From Strix aluco (taxonomy: Eukaryota; Chordata; Aves; Strigiformes; Strigidae), in the NCBI RefSeq assembly GCF_031877795.1, contig NC_133931.1, positions 129,680,621 through 129,744,620 of the forward strand: a stretch of 64,000 nucleotides of DNA, written 5' to 3'. Made by a program: the position numbers and the translations under genes. The notes under the pieces were generated by a model. The model saw nothing but the letters and a program-made list of their open reading frames with translations. It did no database searches and was not told where the DNA came from. Shown here one piece after another: positions 1 through 19,356 of this stretch. Each line of letters begins with the position of its first letter. Position 1 is the stretch's first letter.

Positions 1-6399
<6,399 letters not shown>

Positions 6400-6423
6400 C
6401 ACCCGGTTGTCCCGCTTCCCCAT
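6400..6423 (-). CDS. FAM133B: FAM133B coding exon 1 (residues 1-8, start codon)
   Basis: Reading the minus strand from 6423, the codons give M-G-K-R-D-N-R-V, the conserved N-terminus of FAM133 proteins. A GTGAGT donor follows at 6399-6394, and the exon ends in phase 0. The start codon has a good Kozak context (GGCGCC before ATG, G at +4), which decides the start. The exon lies inside the CpG island, as expected for a broadly expressed gene's first coding exon. The last codon plus the donor read GTGGTGAGT. A GT three bases upstream could in principle act as an alternative donor and drop Val8, but it is a poor match to the donor consensus. Confidence 0.93.
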
Positions 6424-6640
6424 GGCGCCGCCGAGACCCTGCGCCGCCGCCCGCCGTCGCCTCGGCCCAGCCCAGGGCCCTTTCCCCGCGCCCGGGAAGC
6501 TGCGCCGCGGGCGCCTCGGCCCTGCTCGGCGCCGAGCTGCTGGGAGCGGCGATGGCGGCGGCCGCGCAGCGCCGTCTGCCGGGGCCTCCGCGCCACCGCG
6601 GCCGCAGCGGCCCCTCGCTGCCGGCGGCTGGCGGCCGCCC

Positions 6641-6706
6641 GCGCCCCGCCTCAGCCCCGCGCCCCGCCTCCGCGCCGCTCCCCGACGCTCCGTGGGGCGG
6701 GAGGGG
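6641..6706. promoter_or_regulatory. Cluster of Sp/KLF-type GC boxes
   Basis: There are two identical 12-mers of the type GCGCCCCGCCTC, 18 bases apart (6641-6652, 6659-6670). On the minus strand they read as GAGGCGGGGC GC boxes. A plus-strand GGGGCGGGAGGGG site follows at 6694-6706. GC boxes bind Sp/KLF factors and position start sites in TATA-less CpG promoters. The cluster lies about 220-280 bases upstream of the FAM133B start codon, where a start region would be expected. Confidence 0.6.
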
Positions 6707-7030
6707 AGGCGGTGGCGGCAGCGCTGGGCAGCGCCGGGGCCGGCGCGGTCGGAAGAGGAAGGGCGGGAAGGGAGGATGAGAGCGGGGGAGCGTTAATGCG
6801 GGACGCGGGTTGGGGTGGCGGCCCCGGCAGGGCGGGAGTCGTCGTGACGGCGGCGGTGAGGGGCCAGCGGCGCGGCGGGCTGGCGCCCGGCGGCGGGGTG
6901 ACGCTGGGCCAGTCTTCGTGAGGGGGAGTGGAGGGTAACTCCGAGGGGAGAACTGAAATGTAAAGGTGCACGGGTATGCTGGGGCGCAGGGCCCGGGGCG
7001 CCCGTTTGGAAGAGACATCCCCGGAGAGGA

Positions 7031-10000
7031 CAGGGTGTCATTACGACGGTTTTTTCTCGTCCTGATCTGTCTAGTGGTCAGTTACAGGTGGAACTGCAGT
7101 GTTGCTGCTTGTGTTCCTTCTCCTCCTCCTTCAGGAGATGCATAGACTATGGTATGAAATAGCAGCCTGTCCTGGCATTCAATGAAATGGGGCTCCATTA
7201 GAAGGAAGTTAAAAAAAAAAAGTGCTTATTCATCACTTGTTAGCTATCTGCACTGCAAAATAAGGAACGTGTTAATACTGACAAGGTTAATGCTGCATTA
7301 GGTTAATGGAAGTGCTAAAGGAAGCCCGGGAGTTACCGGGATCTACTAACTCAGGATTTCAAAAGTGCTTTTCTTAAAGTGTTACCATTAAAAATTACTG
7401 CATGTTAGTTACAGTTTTGTAAAAATGAAGAAAAGTAATTACACATTAATCTGTTCATCATACTACTCAGAAATGAGTTTTGTTTCTGAAATAGCGTTGC
7501 TGTGTGCATCCTATTTGGGAATAGCTGGAAAAACTGGTGAGCCCCTGGGAATTTGTGATACAAATTACTTAGTAAAACCGAGAGAAGGCTGTGAGGAACC
7601 AGAAGAAAACCAAGAAGGTGACTACACCAGAATTGCAAGTAAAATTTGCTCAATTGCAAATAAAATTTACTGTTGAAAATTGCAAGTTGGAGCATGAGGG
7701 AAGGGATAACTTTAATTGCTCAGAAAATAGTTGGTGTGTTCTGAAACAAGGATGGCTACTTTGGAAACACATCAGGCAGAAGTTCTGACAGCTGCCTGTG
7801 ATGCTGGGGAAGTACATTGAAGACAGAAGGAACAAACTGCATTAAAATGTATACAAGATAAGATTAGGAGTGTTACTAAATATATTACGTGATGTATGAA
7901 AGCTTTGCTTGTGCTTTTGCTTCATTTGTTTGAGCCCTTTCATTCCCTTTCACGATGATACCCTTTCGTGAGGCACGGTGATGGCCTCACCCGGGACACA
8001 TTTTCAGATTTGGGCCGTTGTGGAGTACACCCATGCGGTCCAGTTTGATCCCCCCGCACTGCAGCCATGCAGGCCACCGCCAGCGCTGCTGCAGCCCCCG
8101 GGTGTGGGAGCACGGCTGGCTGGCCGTCTCCGCGCTGACACCGTGGTAAGACTGCAGCTCCCCATGGGCTTCAGCTCAGCTGCGGCAGCGTGGGCAATAC
8201 CTAAGCCACGTCAAGTCTGCCAGGACAGAATCACTCTGCGGAAATGTTTTGACCAAATTTGAACCAGGAGAGTTTATTCAACCAATGCTTTGCGCCATGA
8301 GGCTTTGAGCTGATGCCCTGGTGCCTGGAAATACGAAGACTTGCCATTGAGGAAGCCAGGGGTGCAGGGCACCCCCCTCCCTGTGCAGGCAGTGGGGAGG
8401 AGGGAGTCCTCCGCTAGGCACTCCAGAGTATTCTAATTAGACTCCCATTAGCTTTTCTTCCCTGGCTGCGAAGGAGGCTTGGGAGTCCGGCCAGACAATT
8501 CAGGCAGCTAAATCATATTTCTAAAAATGGATGAAAATACTTAGAGAAAGGACTTTTGTGTGACAGGAGACTGAAAGATGACCTTGTTTATCGAAGGGGG
8601 AAAAAACCCCCAACACAACTGATGGGTGTAAAATGGGGAATGGTACAGATACTGTACATCTTGCTTTCCGTGTATCAGTAAATGGCAGGGAAATGATAGA
8701 CAAAGACAACACATTTAAATCTTTTAAAATGAACATTTGTTTCTATGGTGCTAATAAGCATGTGACAGCTAGTGTCATTAGATAATTTTGAGGCAAAGAG
8801 GATGGGAACATTTATGTATAATGAGAAGAGTAACAGTTGTGCTTATTTCTACAAGGTATTTTGCTTAATGGATTTTTTTTTTTAAATACAATTTTCTCTT
8901 CCATAACTGGGTTTTATGACCTTCATGCAGGGGATAAGCCACCTTCTCACAGATGAGGGCTAGGAAGAAAATTCCCATATGAAGAATTTGTTCCATAATT
9001 GTCCACAGCCTGTTGGATCTTCTTCTGTGGTATCTTGCCCTGAGCACTATCAGAGATAAAACACCGGACAGTATCCAGATCTGTATGGTAGCTCTTATTT
9101 AATCTGTTAAATATTTCCATGATTTTTTCCCTTTTTCACGATCTATTAGCTATGGCTAATATGGGTATTTATGACTATTTATGTCTGTTCTGCTCAGCCA
9201 CAGGCCTCACTGCAGTTGATTTTGTGTCTGTCCCTGGCTGGACTGCTGCTTGTAATCTTAGAATGTGCTTAAAGACTAATTTGGAATCTCACATAATGTA
9301 AAGGTAGCTGCTGTTTTTATTTAATGCTGTGTTGCACCTGTGGTGTGTATAACTTCTGTAGAGGACTTTCATGATTCCTTATAGCTTCTAGGGGCAGCAC
9401 AAAGTTTTGGTTCTAAGTTATAAAACCCTTTGTGGCTTTGGGGTCTGGTTAGCTTTGCAGTCACTTCTGTCTAGAGCTTTCATCCAGAAGCTGAAATCTG
9501 TTTGGATGTTTGAGCTAATAGTTTTTAGATTCCTATGTCTGGTGGCTCGTTGGAAGCCTTGTTAGTAGAAACTACTTGTATCCTGCTCTAAAGAGCGCTT
9601 AATGATCTTTACAATAAGATGAAGCTTTGAGTTTTGACGAGGCTTTTTTCGTGGTTCAGGAGTGAAGACAGAAAATATGTATATGGTTTTAGAGTTCGAT
9701 GTTGTGTTATTTTATGTTTGACTTAAAACATGCACTTTTACCATTTCTATATACCCAGAAATGTTACTAGTCATATTTATAGCCAATCAAGAAAAAACAA
9801 TCAATAGTGTGCTCAGCTTCTTAAAAGATGGAAGATGAAAGCAGCAGAATCTTTAGGAATACACAGATACCACACGTGTTAGTGCAACAGTGGGATCAAG
9901 TAACATTTGGGGAAAATACTGCATTTCATGAGTGACTGAGAGCCATTATAGCTGAATTAAAGCACAATTGCCTAAGCCAAAATAAAGAAGACTTCAGTAA

Positions 10001-11669
10001 AGACAAACTAGTGCTGAACGATACAGTGTTTATAGCAATTGTGACAATGTTATGCCTTTGAAAGAAAAAGCGATCACTCAAATTTGTATTTTTTTAAATG
10101 GAATTCATCCTAAGTAAGCAATAAGGTAGTTCTAAAATGAGAAATTAGGACCAATGGGCTTAGATTTTTATAAAACTAAAGGTATATGGTAAGGTGCTTG
10201 AAAGGGTGTGCATGTGCTTACGTTTCTGTGCCTGGTTGTGTGTATTGCTGATTTTCTGGAATACCCGAGGTGTTGAGAAAAACACTTGCAAACATAAAAA
10301 CTAGAAAACAATGTTGCTAATTTTCTGTATTTAATATACAATACTTACTGTATTTGTATTCATTTTACATTTTTAGACAAAAGAAAAATATTTTTTTTGC
10401 CTTTTTACTTTCCAATAATTTGGGAACAACTAAAAAGAACTTGACACTGCGAAAATTTTTATTATATTGATTTTCATACTGAACCCTCAGCACCCAACAA
10501 TAAATACACGTCTTTGCTTTTCTTGCACTGCCAGCAGCAAAACGTTCAGTTCCAAAGGACTGTAATTCTGATATAATACAATATTGATAACCTTCTGTGT
10601 GCCTTAATTTAATTTCACTGTATTGACACATGATTATTTTTGCAGTCGACCATCTTTACAAACTTGTAAAAGCTAAAGAATATGTTATATGGTAAGGTGC
10701 ATGCTCCGATGAACTTCAATGCAGTCAATGTAAAGTAGCCCCAGTGGAGGATGTTCTTAAAGCAGAAAGCCCCATGGGGTGAAATCTGGGACCCAGAGCA
10801 GGCATGCAGTTAGATCAAAGGGCTTTGTCTGAAAGCTTGCAAAGGGAGCTCTAGAGTTTCCAAAGTGTCTGCGTTATTTCCCAGCCACTCGGTACAGCAG
10901 AAACATACTTTTTCCCCAATGCGTATATGGTAATCAGCAGCTGTGCAAGAAGAGAGAGGCTGCAAGATTTCATGTACAGCAATGGTGCAGTACTTTTATA
11001 TACCACAGTTTGCGTGTTGTAGCCTCTTGATGTCATATTGATGACTAAAAGGTAAACCAGAATGTTTGAGGAACAATTCAAGAAATCACTGTTAAGTTTT
11101 TCTGTACCTCTGTAGGTGATACTGTGTTTCACACATAGGTGATTTTAATGCTGAATGCGAAGAATGTAAAGAACACTGAATATCTTAAGCACACAGAATA
11201 AAAAAAATTATGCACCTGTAAAAGAAACAGTAACACACGCACCTTTTCATGTTTGTACCCTGATTAAAAGAACATCATGAATTTCAAGTATGAAGTGATA
11301 CAGTGAAATCACGTCCTGTGAATAGGCATCGATGGTAGTCTAGGTAGTACAGTTTGCACCGTAGGTAACTTTCCACCTTGCAAAAGAAAATCCTACTTCA
11401 TATATAGGTAAAGTGTCTTCAAATGCTAAAAGTCGACATGCCAGCTGTTTCACTGGTATAAGCTGATATAATGCTGTAGGAGTCAACAGGACTATGCTGA
11501 TTTTCACCAGCCGAGTATATGCCCTAAGGTGAATGGAAAAAAAAATTCGAAACTGCTTTGCATGTTTTCCTTGAAGTATTAAATCCTAGACACCTCCAGA
11601 GCAATTTATATTTTCTTACAAAAAAGGGGAAAAAAAGAGAAAAAAGAAATCAAACAGCATTAGAGGCTG
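7031..11669. other. Intergenic DNA between FAM133B promoter and CDK6 3' end
   Basis: Roughly 4.6 kb with no supported gene. It is AT-rich apart from a small CpG-rich patch at about 7980-8150. The right boundary depends on where CDK6 transcription actually ends. AATAAA-type hexamers on the minus strand also occur around 10458 and 9320, so part of this interval could still be 3'UTR. Confidence 0.6.
7980..8155. other. CpG-rich patch in the intergenic region
   Basis: About 170 bases hold around a dozen CpG dinucleotides in otherwise CpG-poor DNA, roughly 1 kb right of the FAM133B island. A good plus-strand splice-donor match (GTGGTAAGA; GTAAGA at 8146-8151) closes the patch. It might be a small regulatory element, a first exon of a noncoding transcript, or a GC-rich relic of a transposable element. 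The 94-codon frame across it resembles no protein I know. Confidence 0.3.
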
Positions 11670-11698
11670 TTTTAACTTTCTGAATGTTTTTCATGTTA

Positions 11699-11704
11699 TT
11701 TATT
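11699..11704 (-). terminator. CDK6: Candidate distal CDK6 poly(A) signal (AATAAA)
   Basis: The plus strand reads TTTATT, so the transcript has AATAAA inside CAATAAATAAC. About 45-90 bases further in the transcript there is a long U-rich stretch broken by a C-run (plus 11612-11650), of the kind that serves as a downstream element. Selected on sequence alone; other AATAAA hexamers exist upstream and downstream. Confidence 0.4.
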
Positions 11705-12380
11705 GTAAAATCAGACTGAGAAGGAAAGGTACTGAGACAGATTTTGATTTGGTAATGGCTGTTGGTCTGATGTAGTATCAATTAATAAAGTTACTCTGGA
11801 TGTGTCTCAGAAGCTGTCCTCACTGTTCACAGTATTCTGCAAACCTGAAAACACAAGTTTTAATAATGCCTTTTGAGAGCATAATTTATCTTGCAGATTC
11901 TGAAACCAGTATCCTGTGAGAGTTACAAACAGGCTTAACTTTATACACATCTTCTGTTAACTTCAGTGGGTTTTGTAATGTGTAAGGTAGGCACACATGG
12001 AGTGTCTGGAGCAGGAAGAACTGAATCGTATCTGATACGTTTCTGTAACAGCATCATGCTTTTCTCCATATATCCCAATGCTACTAAGTGCACTTTTGTA
12101 TAAAAAAGTAATGAACAGAAATTTTGAGAGAAATAATGTTACTAGAGTTAAGATTTTTATCACACATTACCATTTATATAGTATTCTTGCTGATTTACTA
12201 AGCTTAAGTATCTTTATGTAGACCTGAGCTGCCCAACACTGAAATTTGTAGACTTACAAGGTCAAATTCTTGGTTTAATTTAACTGTAGTGAGTGGAGTT
12301 ACAACAAGAGTAAATTGTGCTAAATGATTTAAAATACTTTGAAACCCCAATCCTATTTCATGCAATTGTCCATGCACAAA

Positions 12381-12402
12381 CCCCCCCCCCCCCCCCCCCC
12401 CC
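12381..12402. repeat. 22-base C homopolymer (G-run in CDK6 transcript sense)
   Basis: An uninterrupted run of 22 C on the plus strand. On the minus strand, the sense of CDK6, it is 22 G. It lies within the presumed distal 3'UTR, about 700 bases before the candidate end. Confidence 0.98.
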
Positions 12403-15400
12403 AACTAAATATGCTGCCTTTATGCTTTTGTTTAGCCAACAATCTTACTTAAAGCCCAGACGGGCAACTTTATCACTGCAAAAACTTTCTCCAGTTACAA
12501 GATGCCACACAAACTTGGCCCCTGGCTTAAGCATCTGGAATCAACAGATACCTGCTGGACCTGCTACAAACAAAATAAAGCCAAAGGCAGCCTATGTAAT
12601 GTTTTCTAATTTTAATTTTTCAGACAACATTTCCCCACTATGTGTAAAATTAGCTCTACAATAGCATTTCAGAGTAAGCTGCTTATTCCTTTACATATTA
12701 AACCAAAAAAAATACCCTAAAGCATAAAAATACTACATCTGAACACACATACTACTCTAGTTGCAAAACTCAATGTACAGTATGAAGCTTATTTATAATT
12801 TTTTTTGACTGATCTATCTTTCTGCCTCTCTGTGAAACTAGCATCACTTCAACAACCAAAGTATATACTAAATGCAAGTAAACAATAAAGCGGCAAGACT
12901 TGACACATTTTTTGGCAACTACCCTTTCACAGGACTAGTGTGTTTTCATAAGAAATATACTGAATTATAATAGCAATAATTTAGGTTATTGTCAAATATC
13001 TTGCAGATAAATGCATCCACATCTTCAATAAACACTGACCCCATTTACTGGTGTCTTGGTGCTGTTATTAACCATGTGTCCTCACAACTACAGTCAATTA
13101 CTAAAGGAAAGCCGCCTTCTGCAAATACTTTTTGTGAGCGACTATACTCACATGAGCAACCCCTCACAGCTCTGTGGGACTGCTCAGGTAAGGTACAGTA
13201 TTCATGTATTTGCATACTTGGGCCTTCAGACTGAAGAGTATCAAGCTAGTGAGGAATACAAATGCACACTGTTACACAGAAAGTAGAAGACGGACATACA
13301 GACAAAAGCAGCCTGTGATGCTTTCAGGAGTTATAATATAACATTTCTAAAGTATACAGTTCAACTTCTAAGACATAATTCTGAGGGTATAATTTTTCTT
13401 TAACTAGAGCATTCAAAGATATTATACTTTTAAAGCTCTTCAAAGTAATGCAACTAAATATTACATTAAAAATAAAACCCATATAAGATTCAATGGCAGA
13501 TACAGACCACTTAAATGAATTGGAATTAAATGGACCATAAATACATTAATCTGAATACCTGAAAAGAATTTACAAAGAAATTGCAGACTGAAAGGAGAGA
13601 ATAAATGGGTGCCTGTGGGCTTGGTTTCAGTGCCAAAATCACACAGCTTTGTGTAGAAAACAGATTCTATCAGAAAAATAAATAACATCTTCATATTTTC
13701 TCTATCTTAAGTATTTAAAAATGTGGTCTTTGCTTTAACAGAAGTGACTGCCTTGCCTGTGAAAGGTGTCTGGCTAAGAGTCCTTGAGACTCTTTCAGGC
13801 CTTCTTTCAATTGGAACCAGCTCTCATTCCTTACCAAAAAGCACCTCCATGACATAAACTTCTTTTGCCCACATTGCTGTGACTCTAAGCCGGTTGTAGG
13901 AGAGGAGTTCAGTCTCCAGGAAAAGAGATTTTGAACACTGCAGAGAATGACAGCAAGGTTATTTAACAGTGCTGAATGCAAGGAAGATGTCATGGATATT
14001 GAATTCTATTTGTTGGAATCTAAATAGAGACAAATGATTCACTTAATAGTGACCATCAGAGAGCGATCACCATTTTTAGACAGTACTGGCCTGCTCTGCT
14101 TTTAAGCTGGTAAACTAGAGTAATGCTTTTCTATACAAGTTATTAGGCACAATAGGAAGGAGAATGGTGGTGGTGGAGGTAAAAGAAAACAAATAAAAAC
14201 AAAGCTGGAAAAACACTGGGTTGCTAGACATCTAGAGAGAAAAAGGAAAAGACGGGTCAATCTTTGCAGTCCCTTCAGCCTCTAATCTCATGACACTGCT
14301 CAGTCCTATCATGTTATGATAGGTAACTTCAGTTCAAAATGTGCATGGCAACCAATACTTTCATATGAGCACATCCCCACGGAACTTACATGAGCCACCT
14401 TGTAGAGCCTTGCATCCACAAACTTCTTGCTAGCATCCAATTTCTGATGTACCTGTTGTAGTTGCAACCTGTGGTTACAGCCACCTTTGCTAAAAGGGAC
14501 TCCAAGACAAAGTCCCTGCAAGAAATCGTGATGGATTTTGGGTCTTGCTGAAAAAAGATTGAGAAGCACTTCTTATTTAACTACCACTCTGCAGACCCAG
14601 GCTATATTTTGAACCCAGTTTTTTTTTTTTTCTATCACTGATGAAGGGTGATTGTTTGAGATACATCATCATCCACTGGGAATAAAACACTATGTCTTTT
14701 CCCACAGCACGTCCAGAATTCAGAGTCATCCTTTTTGTGAAGTGAGAGAGGTTTCTTAGGGGAGTTCTTACAACACTGCTGCTTAAAATGCAAAAAAGTC
14801 AACTGTCATAGAAACAGTAAGCATACTGTCCCCTCTAGATCCTGGGAGGGCTTTTCCTCAGGAGGATATATTGGAGGTTAAGGTCTGTTTGTGCCTAGTA
14901 GTTGTGGCAGGGGTCTCTACTCAGAACTGCCATAGCAACAAGCAAAGGGATTGCCTACATGCACCCAAATTATCTTGACAACTGGGGACCTTCATGTAAG
15001 GAAGAACTGTTTCATAGTTTCTCTGCCTCTCCCTGGGGATAGTGATCTCGGAGAAGGGAAGGAGGGTAAGCAGTAGGAGGCTGGCATTGCTAGTCTTGTT
15101 CGTATCTGTTAAAAACTTCTGTATAGCAGAATCACCATTGGCTGCTCTTGTAAACACGTACATCACAGACAGTTGTCTGGGGATCTTCTATAGTTAGTAA
15201 ATAATCTTTTGAATCAAAAATTGTTTTGACTGATCAAACACATTATGTTCAATCTAATGTATTCTTTACTTCAACCAAAGAGTGTGAAAGTAACACACAC
15301 TTTGTCATATTCTACTGTAGTATTTCCCAGTTCATAATAAGACACAAGAAAAAGCTATAGTACAAATCACTGGCTGCCTGCAGACTGGGGGGCTGCAGAA

Positions 15401-16887
15401 TTGCAAGGTCGTAATTTAGCTCACAGCTTCTTAAGTGGCCATGGAAGTATCAGGAGGGTCAGATACAAGTGACAGGTAACTAAGTGTCACTGCAGTGAGA
15501 GGAAACGGGGTGCTGAAATGTTGAGGAGTAGGCTCCCCAGGGTTTCTTTCACAGTTGTCACAGTAGAATGATCTGGGATAAGGAAAGGACAGCTTGAGTG
15601 GCCGGGTGATCTACCACTATATGTATTTTAAAAATGCCAGAGAACTACTGTGTAGAAATAGAGGTTTCCCCTCCCTGGAATGGTGAAATCTGTCTCTGTG
15701 CAAGCCTAGTTGCTCATGCTTCATGTAAGGACCAAAATTATCTGCTCTGTGCCAACACTTACCCAGCTACCCACACACATGGACTAAAGAAAACAAAATG
15801 CTACACAGGCCTTACATTCTGTATTTTTGAAGGTGGCATAACAATTGTTTACGGTAGCTCTCAGGTTGGCACAGCTCAAAAAGTTCCGTTCCGTCTGTAC
15901 AACCTACAAAAAGACTTTTTTTTGCCATGGCAGATGATTCTGCAGTATTACTTACACTGGGTGTTGGACAGGCTGGCTCCTGTGAGATGGTGAACCACCT
16001 GGACTGATCCAGAAGAACTTGCATGCGGATAATCTTATCAAAATCCAAGTGCTCAAAAACATGCCATTTTAGATTGTCAAAGGATTTTCAATTTGCAGCA
16101 GGAGTCAGCTCGCAGTGTGCAGCAATAGTACATGATAATGGACACTGCTCATGGAGAATGTACATCTCTAATGCAGCAGAGTCACGAGCAGTGTCTGCAG
16201 CTGAACTACAGGCAGTTATCTGTGTGGCCAGCTTAATCTGCTCTCAAGCTGCCTCATAAGACTCTTTTTTTTTATATCTACACAGAAAAACCTCTAGCTT
16301 CTGCAAAATCTGATTTAAAAAATAGAGCTGTTGCTATGTTGAAAAACTGCACTGGAACTCATGACTTGAGTTGGCATAATAAGTATCTGGAACCAAAATC
16401 CTGTGTAAGAGTCTTGCTTTATCATCTTATGCTTATCAAAGTGAATGATAGGAGAAAACAAAATGTGGAAAAAAAGTCTTTGCCCTATGCTTATACGTAA
16501 CTTTTCCACATACCCAAATTCACTTCCTGAAATTGTCCTGAACTCTCCTAATCTCTGCCCACTTTTCCTATCTTTGCAGCACTTCACAATTTTCCTTCCT
16601 TATCTAGCTACTCAAAATTGATCCTAACATTCAAGAACTGTTTTTTTTTCTTAAAAAAAAAGTCTGAGGATCTGCATAACATGACATATGTATGAAACAT
16701 GGAATAAGAGGAAAGGCTGCATATTGTAGAATGTTAATTACAAACTCTTTAGGACTAATTGCATGAAGGAAGCTGGTAGCCTGTGAAAATTCCTTTTCCA
16801 TTCAGTGTCAGAGACAATGCTCTTTGGCTGGGTTTAACATGAGCATGTCAATGGGAGCAAGTATCCATGTAAACACTAGAAAATGTG

Positions 16888-16893
16888 TTTATT
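16888..16893 (-). terminator. CDK6: Candidate proximal CDK6 poly(A) signal (AATAAA)
   Basis: The plus strand TTTATT gives AATAAA in the transcript, followed by a U/GU-containing stretch (CACATTTTCTAGTGTTTA in RNA sense). It could produce a 3'UTR about 6.8 kb long. This is sequence-only evidence. Confidence 0.25.
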
Positions 16894-17213
16894 TCTGGCA
16901 TGTGGATGAGTTTAAGGTGCAGAAAGCTAAACACTGTGGATACAAATTTAGCTCGCTCAAAAATGGACAGCAAGCTTGAGAGCTTTACAGCATATCCATG
17001 TAGACATCACCAAAGTAAATCACAAGTTAAACATTACTGATTTTCCCTTCTCCTTTTGGTCAAATAGTATAGGTTGCTTTAGTACAAATGAACATTAAAA
17101 TGGTAGTCAGAATAAGTTCATACTTGGATGCTTTTCTTTCCTAAAACCCTACCAACTTTGCAAGGTCAGTGAAAAAGTATCAGTTTCAATGCATATTTAA
17201 TACACATGGTTTG

Positions 17214-17221
17214 TATTTACA
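17214..17221 (-). promoter_or_regulatory. CDK6: Pumilio-type element (UGUAAAUA) in CDK6 3'UTR
   Basis: The plus strand TATTTACA gives TGTAAATA in the transcript, an exact match to the PUM consensus UGUANAUA. PUM proteins repress bound mRNAs. One exact match in a 12-kb AT-rich UTR may be chance. Confidence 0.3.
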
Positions 17222-17320
17222 TTTTTCACAATATAAATATGTTCCTTTTCACTTATCCCAACAATATTTTCCCAATAGTTCCTTAAAATCTCCTCTTTAA
17301 TCTTTACTATGTGTCAGTTG

Positions 17321-17365
17321 TTTGTTTTTTTTTTTGTTTTGTTTTGTTTTTTGTTTTTTTTTTTT
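17321..17365. repeat. T-rich low-complexity tract with single G interruptions
   Basis: A 45-base tract of T-runs separated by single G bases (TTTTG-type pentamers in the middle). On the minus strand it is A-rich with C interruptions. It could be a simple-sequence expansion or the decayed A-tail of an old retroelement; no retroelement body is visible beside it. Confidence 0.85.
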
Positions 17366-17647
17366 AAAGAAGGCAGTATCTTTTGTCTGATCTTTTTTTG
17401 GAAACAGAAAATCTACTCTAGCACAATCACCCAGTATCAAAATATCCATAGCAGAATCTCTTCTTACTTTCTCTAGCCATGCAAAAGTCTCACTGACATT
17501 GGGCTGGATGATTCTAACACAGATAAAACATTTAATCCGAAGGAAAAAATGCCATATGGTTAGGGAGTTTTGGTTTATCTTAGCTGTTTCGCACAGTCTT
17601 TCAGTGAAAGCTGGAAATTTTGAATATTGCAGAAGCTCTCAAAGGAC

Positions 17648-17653
17648 TTTATT
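17648..17653 (-). terminator. CDK6: Candidate proximal CDK6 poly(A) signal (AATAAA)
   Basis: The plus strand TTTATT gives AATAAA in the transcript within TTAAATAAAGTCC. The downstream U/GU-rich signal is not strong. This is sequence-only evidence. Confidence 0.2.
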
Positions 17654-19348
17654 TAAGTCAAAGCAAATGTTCCACTAACTTTGCTCACAGCAACCTTGGG
17701 CTTTTCTGCCCAGAAAGCAAAAGGCTCATCTAAACATGGTGCTGGCTAATTTCAGCTTCTACTGAACACATAAAGAACTGATGGTATCTACTTGGCCTTG
17801 CAGAATCATTTTTGAGAATGAGTTCTTATTTGATTCAGTTCTGATTGGGAGCCTATCACTGTCTGAACTAAAAACATACATAATTCTTCAGGAATATTTT
17901 TTAATGGAAAAATATATCAGTTTCAAAATTTTGAGTGTTACAGCTAAAAGATGGTTTCTGCAAGAACCTAATAAGACATTTTTTGTATTATCTGTGCACA
18001 CTACTCCTAAGTGTTCTTTATGGTTCTTATATTGTTTATATATTGCATATTAGCATGCAATACTTGCTAAGCTTCAAACCAAAGGGAAGAAATAACACTT
18101 GGCAAAAGTATGTCAGTTTGTATGTCCACATCTTTCTTCTTTTAGTGGCCTAGTTAATTTAAATTGATAAGAAAGCTTCTTATTTTTTTACATAAATTAC
18201 TGGGATTTGATGGTTACAGAGTCTGATCCAGAAACTAGAATTATATTACAGCCATTATCTAACTATTTGCAAAGCAAAGAGATAAAATAAATACCTCACA
18301 AGTAAAACTCCTGTTTGAGCTGTACAGCCTGTTAGACTGTTAAAATTGTAGTCATGTTTTTGCACACCTGAACAGTACTTGCACAAAAAAAATGGATATG
18401 AAAATGAAACTTGGAAGGTTAAATATATAAAATCCCATTTACTTTTCCAGAGATTGTTTCTGAATTTTTTCTTCATGGAAAGTAATCTGTATACTCCAAT
18501 ACTTACTAATCAAAAAGAAGTAAAAGTGATAGCTTATTAACAGTCAGTTACTGAAGATTCAGTATATAACATGTTATTATTCTCTGTGAAATTAAAAATA
18601 TATTTCTTAAATTTTCCTACACAACTGCAGTTTGGAAAAATGTTTTTTCTAATACACTAATTTCAAGAAAATCATTTATACATTAAGAGAAGTGTGAAAT
18701 CCTGTTAAGATCAAAAAAGAACTTGACATTTAGAAGCAGTTTTGTAGCAATAAAATAAATGTTAGATTCCTAAGCTTGTGATCAATTCAAGCTTCAAGCA
18801 TAACACAACAAAATCACTCTAATAGCCTAGTATCTTCTAATTCACATTGTATATAAAAATCAGTCTGTTCCTGAAACTACTGTATAAGAAAAATAGTAGC
18901 AAAGTGGTTCTATAAAAGAGTTCTTAGAATAAACTTCCTCATTATTCAGCTGTGTCTTATACATGGAACATAATTAATTTATGTGGCATTTTAAACCAAA
19001 CTCTGTGGTTTATGATTCATATACATATTTGACAACTGAGTCAGATAAGTGCTCTGATTTTGTTGGGTAAAAGACCAAAACAGCATGTTTTCTCTTTATT
19101 TTCCATAATAAAGTTGGCCTAATACCTAACAGCAGAGAGAATTATATGTATAATAAAACATGCTTCTCAAAGACAGCGAGTGAACCTGTGAAAAGTAGCA
19201 CAGCACAGTATTTTCTTGTTATTCACCAGAACAACCATCGAGTATAAAAACCACGTAAGAGTTATGATGCTGGATACCATCCCCCATGCAGAAGATGCTC
19301 AAATGCTACAACTTACCGATTCCTTTAAGGTAAAAGGCTCTGTACACA

Positions 19349-19356
19349 TAGCACCA
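19349..19356 (-). promoter_or_regulatory. CDK6: miR-29-type 8-mer seed match in CDK6 3'UTR
   Basis: The plus strand TAGCACCA gives TGGTGCTA in the transcript. This is a perfect 8-mer target for the miR-29 family seed (AGCACCA, with A opposite position 1). CDK6 is an established miR-29 target in mammals, so a site in the avian 3'UTR about 4.4 kb after the stop is plausible. A single 8-mer can also occur by chance in 12 kb. Confidence 0.5.

Noticed and set aside
12317..12664. 115-codon plus-strand frame crossing the C-run, containing a polyproline stretch
   Set aside because: The prolines come from the 22-base C homopolymer; the rest resembles no protein.
15634..15993. 119-codon plus-strand frame in the presumed CDK6 3'UTR
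   Set aside because: Antisense to the UTR, no recognisable protein and no regulatory context.
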